Source: Trematomus loennbergii (Eukaryota > Chordata > Actinopteri > Perciformes > Nototheniidae). Taken from it: a DNA stretch of 64,000 nucleotides. A model generated the notes under the pieces. That model was given only the letters and a program-made list of their open reading frames with translations. It made no database searches and had not been told where the DNA came from. Shown here in pieces: positions 26,701 through 37,500 of the stretch; position 1 is the first letter of the stretch, and every line of letters begins with the position of its first letter. A program made the position numbers and the translations under genes. The stretch spans positions 240,001 to 304,000 of the forward strand of contig JAAOOA010000150.1 in assembly GCA_012861695.1 (NCBI GenBank). Direction: 5' to 3'.

Positions 26701-28826
26701 CTTTTACTTAAGTACAATATCTGAGTACTTCGACTTTTACTCAAGTACAAGATCTGAGTACTTCTACTTTTACTCAAGTACAAGATCTGAGTACTTCTAC
26801 TTTTACTCAAGTACAATCTGAGTACTTCTACTTTTACTCAAGTACAAGATCTGAGTACTTCTACTTTTACTCAAGTACAAGATCTGAGTACTTCTACTTT
26901 TACTCAAGTACAAGATCTGAGTACTTCTACTTTTACTTAAGTTCAAGACCTGAGTACTTCTACTTTTACTCAAGTACAAGATCTGAGTACTTCTACTTTT
27001 ACTCAAGTACAAGATCTGAGTACTTCTACTTTTACTCAAGTACAAGATCTGAGTACTTCTACTTTTACTCAAGTACAAGATCTGAGTACTTCTACTTTTA
27101 CTCAAGTACAAGATCTGAGTACTTCTACTTTTACTCAAGTACAAGATCTGAGTACTTCTACTTTACTCAAGTACAAGATCTGAGTACTTCTACTTTTACT
27201 CAAGTACAAGATCTGAGTACTTCTACCGCCTTCTCTTCCTTCAGTAATCTTACCTCTAGGTAGTAGATGTGGTCCTCACAGCGTAACAAGTCCTTCATCT
27301 CCTTGTCTCTCTTCCTGAGCTCTTTGACCTCCGCCTCCAGACTGTCTGTGACTTCCTGAGCTTGGCCCATCTTCTGCATGCTGGCCTGATCCAGAACTTC
27401 TTCAAGAAGCTCCTGCAGACGCTCCACTGAACGCTGCAGCTCCGACACAGCACCTGCTCAGTGTCGTCATGGACCATGTCTGAAGAACGCTGGGAGAGAG
27501 AAAGGTGTCATGTCTCAGTATGCAAATCACACATACAGTATGTTAAACATGGAGGGATTAAGGCCACATTTACACGAGAACGAAACGGCTTGTATCTGCA
27601 TAGTTTCTCTTGTGTATAGCCCTATTATTTACACGAGGCCGTAACAAACGGACCCCACAAACGATAACGGGTCCCAAGGTGGATAGATTTGCAAACGAAA
27701 CTCTCGGGGGGTCAAACGAGTCCGTGTAATCGCCCCTATACGAATATTTCCTGAAAAAATAACGATAGCCCCGCCTCTCCCGCTCACTGCTGTAGCACTA
27801 GCAGTAGCTACTGTCAGTAGCTACTGCTAGTGCTACTGCTACTGACCATGCTACAGATGTTAGTGCAAAATCTACAGCTCCTCTACCACAACCATCAGCA
27901 ACAAGTGGACATGGAGAATTACATGAACTACTACATGTTGCTAAATCCACCACGGGGCATAAACAGAAGGGTAGCCATGGCAACATTGCTCCGGGGTCTT
28001 CTTCGCTGCTTTTGGTGTATTTTGTGGCGGAAGTTACAGCGCCACTTACAGTCCCGGCATATGTACTACAGCGTTTCCAGCGGTCTCGTTTGAACAGACA
28101 CGTTAAATGAAACGAATGCATGTGAACGGAATACTTTTTTTAAAGCATACTGTGCATAAACGCAAACGTTCCCGTGTGCATATGGCCTAAGAGACAAAGG
28201 CCTCCTTGGCACAGAGATGCATAGATCCCCATTATCCCCACTACATAGTAACAAGAAAAACGGACTTTTAAGTAATTTTGTGTGTTTTTGTGGTTGTTTT
28301 GTCTTATTTGGTCATTTTGTGGTTGTTTGTACATCTTTGTAGTCATTTTGTGTTTCCTTATGGTCGTTTCGTGTGGTGTTTTTGTTGTTGTTTCCCCCTG
28401 TTCTGGTTGTTGGCAGTCTCTTTGTTTTCTCTTTGCAGTTGTATCATCTCTTTGTAGTCTTTCTGTGAGTTGTTGTAGGTTTCTATCAATGACAAAAAGC
28501 CCCCTCTGACCCCATCTAAAATGACTATTGCAAGGTTCAAACCAACCTTCGTCACCTCCATCATCTTCTTCATGTCTTTCAGCTCCTGCTCTCTCTCCTT
28601 CAGTCTCTGCGTATTCTCTGTCTGCATCTCTGACATCAATTTCTATAGGACGGCACATAAAGACGCAAAATAAAAAATCATATCTCACACAAGTACAAGG
28701 AAGCAGCTGTGCGTGTGAAAGAGGACAACATGAAAGGGTGGAGCAATAAGAATGAAGAGGAATGTAGTTAGGTTTGTCAGCCTGGTCACACAACCACGTC
28801 ACACACAAAGGGAGAGCGGATAACAC

Positions 28827-28913
<87 letters not shown>

Positions 28914-29855
28914 AACACACACACACACACAACAAACCCTACAGCAGGAGAGGTCATCAATTGTCCCTCATAATAGAAACTGGTGCCCACTTCTTATTGA
29001 AGGTGGGCTTATTTAAATAGATAACATTGTGTTGCAATATATGATCCATCTTAAATGTTTTCAGGAGTATTCACATATTGACACAGGTTGTTCAGATACT
29101 TAATAAAAAAGGTTTCCACCTAAACACTTGAAATGTGATGCCCATAGTTACAGTGGAGCCTGCATAAGTAACTTTTCATCACTGCCACAATGTTTTGCAC
29201 CTTTCCATTTGGTCTCTGAGACCATTCTTACCTGTTTCTCCAAACGCTCAACCTTGGTGGACACACACTCGTGGCCTTTGTGCTGGTTGCTGGTGCACAG
29301 CCAGCAGACGAACATTTTACACTGGCGACAGAAGAACTCTTGCAGGTATTTGTGCTCTGTGCAGATCTTCTCAGCCAGATTGCTTGTGGGTGCTATCAGC
29401 TCGTGCTTACTCAGGGACTTCTTGGTCTTGTGGGGCTTCAGGTGGGCTTCGCAGAATGAACTCATGCACACCAGGCAGCTCTTGACCGCTGCTCGCTGTT
29501 CTCCTTTGCACATGTCGCATAACACTGCAGAGGAAGAGAGTTTCCTTTTGGTTTTGGATGAGGCAACGCCAGTGCCGCTTCGCATAGAGGCACGAACATC
29601 AGCTATTTGGGCCCCTTTGCGGAGCTGCTCTACAGCCTCAGCCAGCATGGTGTTTCTCGACAAGGAGGGCTTGGGACTGAAGGACTTTCGGCATTGTGGA
29701 CAGCTGTAGACGCCCTTGGGATCGTTCTTGCTCCAGTAGTCCTTGATGCAGGCCATGCAGTAGCTGTGCCCACAGGGGATGGTTACTGGATCATTTGGGA
29801 GATCCAGACACACAGGACAGTTAAACTGCTCCTCTGTCCACAGTTTGGCACTCAT
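20727..29855 (-). CDS. TRIM family E3 ubiquitin ligase (RING, B-boxes, coiled coil, PRY-SPRY), 16 exons
   Basis: Exons in transcript order: 29855-29232, 28642-28547, 27489-27254, 25650-25491, 24245-24213, 24127-24092, 24012-23968, 23890-23852, 23764-23717, 23534-23472, 23041-22790, 22091-21993, 21875-21840, 21756-21691, 21601-21536, 21301-20727. This gives about 823 residues if a 2-bp insertion in exon 3 is ignored. Exon 1 (208 residues) encodes a C3HC4 RING (FNCPVCLD, CGHSYC, CPQC), B-box 1 (CDMCKGEQ) and B-box 2 (KICTEHKYLQEFFC, HKGHEC). Exons 2-4 encode the coiled coil, including the classic 96-bp exon and the 234-bp-type exon. The last exon encodes PRY-SPRY (FTLDANTAHRRLSLSEGN, YWEVEWRGRG, LGIYLDLSTGTLAFYSV). 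This is the finTRIM/TRIM25-like layout of fish antiviral TRIM genes. The long multi-exon linker is unusual. Ubiquitin ligase activity and SPRY target binding are inferred from the family. Confidence 0.88.
22430..22679. mobile_element. Short hAT-like MITE (CAGGGCCGTCCC ends)
   Basis: A 250-bp element with inverted ends CAGGGCCGTCCC and GGGACGGCCCTG, in the TRIM intron between the 23,041 and 22,091 exons. The GGGGCCTCAT motif is repeated inside. I could not see a clean target duplication. Confidence 0.65.
23085..23440. mobile_element. MITE copy with two 33-bp units (seed of the 26-kb array)
   Basis: This is the reverse complement of the sequence at 25,710-26,110, including the CTGCATTCAAAATGTTCCTC and GGTGCAGCTAGTTTGAATGG segments. 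It carries only two copies of the 33-bp unit that exists in about 35 copies at 26,080-27,230. Confidence 0.75.
23613..23706. repeat. (CA)n/(CACACT)n microsatellite
   Basis: CA dinucleotides enclose six to seven ACACTC hexamers, in a TRIM intron. Confidence 0.95.
24395..25130. mobile_element. Repeat-derived intronic segment with long perfect hairpin
   Basis: It starts AAAGGGCCCATGTCATGC, a sequence type I associate with dispersed fish MITEs. It contains a perfect hairpin with 21-bp arms (24,582-24,602 and 24,613-24,633) around a 10-nt loop, and five tandem 18-bp CCCATTCTCTCTGCAGA units (24,805-24,890). The right boundary is not resolved. Confidence 0.45.
26080..27230. repeat. 33-bp minisatellite, about 35 units, TRIM intron
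   Basis: The unit is ACTTCTACTTTTACTCAAGT plus ACAAGATCTGAGT, 33 bp and so a multiple of three. That leaves open frames on both strands that read as 11-residue repeats (LSKSRSTQILY and its counterpart). These are not genes. The array ends 25 bp before the 27,254 TRIM exon boundary. Confidence 0.95.
27562..28187. mobile_element. PIF/Harbinger-like MITE, family 1 copy b
   Basis: The ends are GGCCACATTTACACGAGAAC and CGTTCCCGTGTGCATATGGCC, with a TAA duplication on both sides (27,559-27,561 and 28,188-28,190). It contains a perfect palindrome with 21-bp arms and a 3-nt loop (27,792-27,836). It is inserted in the TRIM intron between exons 2 and 3. Confidence 0.8.
28829..28932. repeat. (CA)n microsatellite
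   Basis: About 50 CA dinucleotides with one interruption near 28,914, in TRIM intron 1. Confidence 0.97.
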
Positions 29856-30090
29856 GCTGATGCAATAAGATGGATAGATAGATACAATCCTGAGCAGAAC
29901 AGTGGAAGAAGAGGATCCAGAGGTAAGTCTTGTAAGGACTGAGAGAAGGAAAAGGTTTCTCTCTGGTTAAATAAGGAAGAGGTGAGGGGGTGGGGCTGGA
30001 GCCACCAAACAGGTCGAGCGGGGAAAACGGGTATCAGTGGAAAACTGGTAAATGCCAGAGGAGTGAATGAACTGATTATTTTCTTTTTCT
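29856..30090 (-). promoter_or_regulatory. TRIM gene upstream region with ISRE-like motif
   Basis: This is sequence directly upstream of the TRIM ATG. At 30,080-30,089 the minus strand reads GAAAAAGAAA, which fits the GAAANNGAAA core of interferon-stimulated response elements, about 225 bp from the ATG. Fish TRIM genes of this class are often interferon-inducible. The local sequence is AT-rich, so a chance match is likely. Confidence 0.25.
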
Positions 30091-30099
30091 TTTAATATC

Positions 30100-33000
30100 A
30101 ATAACCAGAGAGGGCAAAAGTACACAAATCCTTTACTCAAGTAGAAGTACAGATACTCGTGTTTAAAAATACTCTGGTGAAAGTAGAAGTACTGACTAAA
30201 CTTCTTTACTCAAGCAAAAGTAAAGAGGGCTTTGAAATGTACTTCAGTAAAAAGTACCCATAACTAGCAGCTGTTTTAAAGAGTACCTGACCTCCCTTTA
30301 TATTAATAGAACAATAATGTCATTGTTAGCTAATGAATGTTTCCATGCTGAACAACGGCAACATGACAACGTTTTCATTGGTCCCTCTTCTTTAGAGAAG
30401 ACCAGGAAATGATGGATACACGGATCGTGTTCAAATCAATAGGCACGCAATGACTCTAAATAATAATGATCACGCCACCAAACACACATTCAAACTAAAG
30501 GAACCAGCCTGTTTGGAAAATGTGAGAAGTAGAAAGTACAGGTATTTGGGTTCAACATGTAAGAGTAGAAAGTACAGGTATTTGTGTTCAACATGTAAGA
30601 AGTAGAAAGTACAGGTATTTGAGTTCAACATGTAAGAAGTAGAAAGTACAGGTATTTGTGTTCAACATGTAAGAAGTAGAAAGTACAGGTATTTGGGTTC
30701 AACATGTAAGAAGTAGAAAGTACAGGTATTTGTGTTCAACATGTAAGAAGTAGAAAGTACAGGTATTTGTGTTCAACATGTAAGAAGTAGAAAGTACAGG
30801 TATTTGGGTTCAAATGTAAGAAGTAGAAAGTACAGGTATTTGGGTTCAACATGTGAGAAGTAGAAAGTACAGGTATTTGGGTTCAAAATGTAAGAAGTAG
30901 AAAGTACAGGTATTTGGGTTCAACATGTAAGAAGTAGAAAGTACAGGTATTTGTGTTCAACATGTAAGAAGTAGAAAGTACAGGTATTTGTGTTCAACAT
31001 GTAAGAAGTAGAAAGTACAGGTATTTGTGTTCAACATGTAAGAAGTAGAAAGTACAGGTATTTGGTTCAAAATGTAAGAAGTAGAAAGTACAGGTATTTG
31101 GGTTCAACATGTAAGAAGTAGAAAGTACAGGTATTTGGTTCAACATGTAAGAAGTAGAAAGTACAGGTATTTGTGTTCAACATGTGAGAAGTAGAAAGTA
31201 CAGGTATTTGGGTTCAAATGTAAGAAGTAGAAAGTACAGGTATTTGGTTCAACATGTAAGAAGTAGAAAGTACAGGTATTTGGTTCAACATGTAAGAAGT
31301 AGAAAGTACAGGTATTTGTGTTCAACATGTAAGAAGTAGAAAGTACAGGTATTTGTGTTCAACATGTAAGAAGTAGAAAGTACAGGTATTTGTGTTCAAC
31401 ATGTAAGAAGTAGAAAGTACAGGTATTTGTGTTCAACATGTAAGAAGTAGAAAGTACAGGTATTTGTGTTCAACATGTAAGAAGTAGAAAGTACAGGTAT
31501 TTGTGTTCAACATGTAAGAAGTAGAAAGTACAGGTATTTGTGTTCAACATGTAAGAAGTAGAAAGTACAGGTATTTGGGTTCAAAATGTAAGAAGTAGAA
31601 AGTACAGGTATTTGTGTTCAACATGTAAGAAGTAGAAAGTACAGGTATTTGTGTTCAACATGTAAGAAGTAGAAAGTACAGGTATTTGTGTTCAACATGT
31701 AAGAAGTAGAAAGTACAGGTATTTGGGTTCAACATGTAAGAAGTAGAAAGTACAGGTATTTGGGTTCAACATGTAAAAGTAGAAAGTACAGGTATTTGTG
31801 TTCAACATGTAAGAAGTAGAAAGTACAGGTATTTGGGTTCAAAATGTAAGAAGTAGAAAGTACAGGTATTTGTGTTCAACATGTAAGAAGTAGAAAGTAC
31901 AGGTATTTGTGTTCAACATGTAAGAAGTAGAAAGTACAGGTATTTGTGTTCAACATGTAAGAAGTAGAAAGTACAGGTATTTGGGTTCAACATGTAAGAA
32001 GTAGAAAGTACAGGTATTTGAGTTCAACATGTAAGAAGTAGAAAGTACAGGTATTTGTGTTCAACATGTAAGAAGTAGAAAGTACAGGTATTTGTGTTCA
32101 ACATGTAAGAAGTAGAAAGTACAGGTATTTGGGTTCAAAATGTAAGAAGTAGAAAGTACAGGTATTTGGGTTCAACATGTAAGAAGTAGAAAGTACAGGT
32201 ATTTGGGTTCAACATGTAAGAAGTAGAAAGTACAGGTATTTGTGTTCAACATGTGAGAAGTAGAAAGTACAGGTATTTGGGTTCAAAATGTAAGAAGTAG
32301 AAAGTACAGGTATTTGGTTCAACATGTAAGAAGTAGAAAGTAACAGGTATTTGTGTTCAACATGTAAGAAGTAGAAAGTACAGGTATTTGTGTTCAACAT
32401 GTAAGAAGTAGAAAGTACAGGTATTTGTGTTCAACATGTAAGAAGTAGAAAGTACAGGTATTTGGGTTCAAAATGTAAGAAGTAGAAAGTACAGGTATTT
32501 GGGTTCAACATGTAAGAAGTAGAAAGTACAGGTATTTGGGTTCAACATGTAAGAAGTAGAAAGTACAGGTATTTGTGTTCAACATGTGAGAAGTAGAAAG
32601 TACAGGTATTTGGGTTCAAAATGTAAGAAGTAGAAAGTACAGGTATTTGGGTTCAACATGTAAGAAGTAGAAAGTACAGGTATTTGGGTTCAACATGTAA
32701 GAAGTAGAAAGTACAGGTATTTGTGTTCAACATGCAAGAAGTAGAAAGTACAGGTATTTGTGTTCAACATGTAAGAAGTAGAAAGTAAGGTATTTGTGTT
32801 CAACATGTAAGAAGTAGAAAGTACAGGTATTTGTGTTCAACATGTAAGAAGTAGAAAGTACAGGTATTTGTGTTCAACATGTAAGAAGTAGAAAGTACAG
32901 GTATTTGTGTTCAACATGTAAGAAGTAGAAAGTACAGGTATTTGTGTTCAACATGTAAGAAGTAGAAAGTACAGGTATTTGGGTTCAAAATGTAAGAAGT

Positions 33001-33600
33001 AGAAAGTACAGGTATTTGTGTTCAACATGTAAGAAGTAGAAAGTACAGGTATTTGTGTTCAACATGTAAGAAGTAGAAAGTACAGGTATTTGTGTCAACA
33101 TGTAAGAAGTAGAAAGTACAGGTATTTGGGTTCAACATGTAAGAAGTAGAAAGTACAGGTATTTGGGTTCAACATGTAAGAAGTAGAAAGTACAGGTATT
33201 TGTGTTCAACATGTAAGAAGTAGAAAGTACAGGTATTTGGGTTCAAAATGTAAGAAGTAGAAAGTACAGGTATTTGTGTTCAACATGTAAGAAGTAGAAA
33301 GTACAGGTATTTGTGTTCAACATGTAAGAAGTAGAAAGTACAGGTATTTGTGTTCAAAATGTAAGAAGTAGAAAGTACAGGTATTTGTGTTCAACATGTA
33401 AGAAGTAGAAAGTACAGGTATTTGGGTTCAAATGTAAAAAGTAGAAAGTACAGGTATTTGAGTTCAACATGTAAGAAGTAGAAAGTACAGGTATTTGTGT
33501 TCAACATGTAAGAAGTAGAAAGTACAGGTATTTGTGTTCAAAATGTAAGAAGTCAAAGTAAAAAGTCATCAGAAAATGGTATTATTATTATTATTATATT
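30100..33600. repeat. Large 37-bp minisatellite array (about 80 units) within a MITE
   Basis: The flank at 30,250-30,530 is the same MITE body found at 15,310-15,580. From 30,530 to 33,555 the unit AAGTAGAAAGTACAGGTATT + TGTGTTCAACATGTAAG repeats about 80 times. The main variable position is TTTGTG versus TTTGGG before TTCAACATG, along with occasional 1-4 bp deletions. Blocks of the same variant order recur (for example near 32,170-32,330 and 32,490-32,640), indicating multi-unit amplification. No gene is present. Confidence 0.95.
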
Positions 33601-33664
33601 TATATTTAAGATATAGACCATAAATCACTCACAACAGACATGTAGACATAATCAAGAAAATATC

Positions 33665-33670
33665 TTTATT
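33665..33670 (-). terminator. Poly(A) signal of the arm-1 gene
   Basis: AATAAA on the minus strand about 255 bp after the stop codon at 33,923, just before the minisatellite array. Confidence 0.5.
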
Positions 33671-33922
33671 GAATACAGAAGAACCAGTAAAAATTCAAAG
33701 CAGATTATGTTATGCAAATATAGTATATTAGTAACAAAATAAGGTAGAAGTAAATACAATATTGTTAAATAAAGCAGTAGTAAATTAAATAATACATTTT
33801 TTAAACACAGGATGAAATGTAACATTATAACACTGACAGACACACAAGACAGAGGAAAACAACAGAAGTGTTATTCCTGGGAACTAGCAAAAGACATTGT
33901 CATGATGAACAAACCCTCCTTG

Positions 33923-34480
33923 TCATTTTCCCTTTCCAGCCTCCCATCTTTTCTTTTCAGTCTCATAAAAAGCAGACTCCTTGAAGTTCTTCCAGGTCAT
34001 CTGCTTCTCCATGCCCTGATCCCTGTAGAGTGACAACACTTTAGCAGGACAGTACACATACTTCCCTGCTACTCCTGGGAATCCTGTGTGTATGTGAGGA
34101 CTGTTTGGGCCCTGCTTGAGTTCCACTCTGCAAAATCCACATTTGCGACCTTTGTGCTCGGGCTCAGTGTTCTTCCTTTTTTGCTGGACTCTTGCCTCCA
34201 CCCTTTGCTTCATAGCTTCCAGTTCCCGCGGAAAGAAAGCTGTCTCAGCAAAGTCTACAAATGGCATTTTAGGGTCTGTCAGACCTTCAGCACCATAAGT
34301 TTTAAAAACTTTGGTGAAGCAGTAAAAGTATCTGACAGGGCCCTGCATGTAGAAGTGGTGGATGGAAGAGCCATCATTTTCAAAGCGGGCCTTTGGCTGG
34401 CCGCAGGAAAGACAGCTTTTTGTCTGTTTCTTCTTTTGCTGTTGTTGTTCTAGTTGTTGTTGTTGTTGTTTAGTAGTTTG

Positions 34481-34518
<38 letters not shown>

Positions 34519-37500
34519 TGACCATAATGTTTCTGACAATATTCTCAAGATTTTCTACTGTCAGAGGTGTGGCTGGGGTCTGAACAGGAGGTGTGGCTGG
34601 GGTCTGAACAGGAGGTGTGGCTGGGGTCTGAACAGGAGGTGTGGCTGGGTCTGAGACTGCAGACATGTGGTTTCTATAACAACAAAAGACAGATATTCAT
34701 TAAATATCCCCTATTATACTATATACATCAATATATTATAGGTCTCAGATATATACAAACATGTCTCTGAGTGTCTGAAACACCAAACAGATCATTGCAG
34801 CATTACCCATAATCCCCTCTGTTTCAGCCCTGTTTCCAAAGTGCTGATTCTCTGTCTGTTACTTTAGATGAAAATAAGGAGCCCCTCCCCACGCCCCTCT
34901 GATGCGGCTTTCACACCGGCGCTTTTCACTTTCTAGCTCCTCGCGAGAGCTTTTCTGGTTCAGCTCCCGTTTCCCTTTTCAGCTCCCGCTCTGTTCACAC
35001 CGCCCAGAGCTGCCGAGAGATTTTCTCCCACAACAACAACAGGCCGGGGACTGCGTCGGGTCGACGATCGTGTTGCTTTTAATCATACGAAGCCAGATTA
35101 AATTAAATAACGACTTCTCCAACCTTATACTTTTCTCCAGAGTGCCGTGGTTCATTGTTTATTAATGTGTTTCAGCGGCATTTACCGACCGCTACAGTGC
35201 TGGCTGCTCTTCAACGGGAGGTTATTCTCCCGTTAGCTCACACGGCTCTAAAGTATTCACTGTCTGACTGTCACACAAGCAGCTGATACATATCCCCAGT
35301 TCCCCTTAAGTGAATGTGTGTCAGTCTGAATTGACGCTGTTTGGCATCACAACGCTGTTATGAAAGTGTTAGCATAGCAACCGAAGCTAAACTGACTACT
35401 TGCTAAGCCGTTTTCTCCAGGCACATTTTACCGGCGTATTTTTCATTATGATTCTACTTGTGATAGTCGGACATGACAACCTGTACAGCCCATGTATTAA
35501 TTCCATCCGATAGCTGCTATAATAACAAACAAAACGTCTGCCTGCTCTCCACAATGATCAATAACAGCGAACGGATGGTCAAAGTAAGGTTTCCTGCACG
35601 CCTCGACGTAAGCGACGCCGCGTCATAGCTCCAAAGCTCTTGCCTCTGGACCGACAACTTTTTGGAGCTGGAAGTGAACCGCATTCCGGAGCTATGACGC
35701 GCCGCCGCTGCGGTGTGAACAGGAAAAACCGGCGCTTTTCAGGCTCTAGCTCCCAGCAGGAGCTGGAAAAGCGCCGGTGTGAAAGGGGCATGAGAGACAT
35801 TTGGTTACAAAGAACAATGGTGCTCTAGAGGAGATTCAGGTGATAAGGTGGGGGGGGGGTTACCTTGGTTGCTGATTGGCTAATGGTTAACAAGCCAAAT
35901 TATGACATCATAAAGTGGCCAAAATCTGATCAGCTCATTTTCAGACAGGTTTTTATAGAAATGGATCAGGACAAAAAGAGAGAGAATCTTTGTTCCTGAA
36001 ACTTTCAGAGTCTCTTTCCACAGAGGGGACACATGTTAATGTAGAAGAGACATGAAGAAGAGGGGACACATGTTGATTAGAAGAGACATGAAGAAGAGGG
36101 GACACATGTTGATGTAGAAGAGACATGAAGAAGAGGGGACACATGTTGATGTAGAAGAGACATGAAGAAGAGGGGACACATGTTGATGTAGAAGAGACAT
36201 GAAGAAGAGGGGACACATGTTGATGTAGAAGAGACATGAAGAAGAGGGGACACATGTTGATGTAGAAGAGACATGAAGAAGAGGGGACACATGTTGATGT
36301 AGAAGAGACATGAAGAAGAGGGGACACATGTTGATGTAGAAGAGACATGAAGAAGAGGGGACACATGTTGATGTAGAAGAGACATGAAGAAGAGGGGACA
36401 CATGTTGATGTAGAAGAGACATGAAGAAGAGGGGACACATGTTGATGTAGAAGAGACATGAGGAAGGGTATTTTGCATAATAGGTGACCTTTAATGTCTA
36501 AGAAAAGAAAGGCTCTTTATAAAAATAAATTATTGAAATCCAGTCACTGATGCTGAAGGATTATTCACTACTTTGTCTGTGCATCTAATGTTTACCTGGC
36601 TCTGTGTAAGGCTCCGGAGTCGTTCCTGCAGTCACATCTTGTTCACATCAGAATCATCAGGAGGGTTCGCAGGAAACTGAAACTGCTGGTGTTGGTACTC
36701 ATGCAGTAGGCAGTCTGTGAGGTAGTGTGCAGACACAGAGATACCGTTCCAGCCATCAGAGTCCCCATACTCTCCAAAGGGAGCCGGCTTGGTTTCCTGC
36801 CGAAGGGACTGGCTAATTGTCCTCTGGTCATACTTTCCTTCCTCACCGTCCATGATGTTCTTACAGCTGAGGAGGTACGCCAGGTCAGCCCGTTCATATT
36901 TCAGGTGCATCAACTCCGTGATCTGCTTTGCCATATCAGTGGGTGACTTCCTGGTGCGCTGGAGCACGTACAGTACCGACTTACAGATGGCCTTCTTGTA
37001 AGTCAGTACTGCTGGCAGCAGGTTGATGAACCTCTTGGGGAGCTTTTCCAGCCAGGATGGGTTGTCGGCATACCACCTCTTCTGGCAGACTTTGCAGCAG
37101 AGCTTTGATGACAGCAAGTAGTACTGTCCGGTGATGCCGACAATAACACGAGGCCTACCAACACCAGCAGAGGCAATTTGAGGCTGAGCACAGCCGTCAA
37201 TACACGGCAGAGTGTAGTTGTTCCTCAGCCTTCCCATCAAATTGTCATTTTCTGGCATCCAGATGAAAACGGGATGGAGCTGAAAATACTTGGCGCAGGG
37301 AAAATCATCAACACTGTCAATCAGCTCTGGCTGGGGAGGGCCACGCCACAATGACAGCATCTTCAGAGGGTTTGGTACAGGAACAGAGCCTGGCAAGAGC
37401 CCCATGGATTCCAGCTCCGTCTTCATCCAGGTCCTCTGCTGAGGCGAACAGTTCCACTGACTGACATCCTGGTCGTAGACAGGAAGCTGAGGAGGAGGAC

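Larger units (their letters stand above)
34690..36500. mobile_element. MITE (CCCCTATTATAC...TAATAGGTGACCTTTAA) with nested elements
   Basis: The left part resembles 20,500-20,690 (TATTATAGGTCTCAGATATA, then CCCCTCTGTTTCAGCCCTG). The right end is GCATAATAGGTGACCTTTAA. Nested inside are a family-2 element and a 37-bp minisatellite. It occupies the intron between the two large exons of the arm-1 gene. Confidence 0.55.

Noticed and set aside
26247..27144. Long open frames on both strands with 11-residue repeats (LSKSRSTQILY and TFTQVQDLSTS types)
   Set aside because: They arise because the 33-bp minisatellite unit is a multiple of three. There is no unique sequence, and they lie in an intron.
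30530..33555. Regular 37-bp repeats that superficially resemble a CRISPR array
   Set aside because: The units are contiguous with no unique spacers, the setting is vertebrate nuclear DNA, and no cas genes are present.
35953..36478. Three overlapping minus-strand open frames rich in Cys/Pro/Leu/Ser repeats
   Set aside because: A 37-bp minisatellite lacking stops in all three frames explains them; no start context or splice structure.
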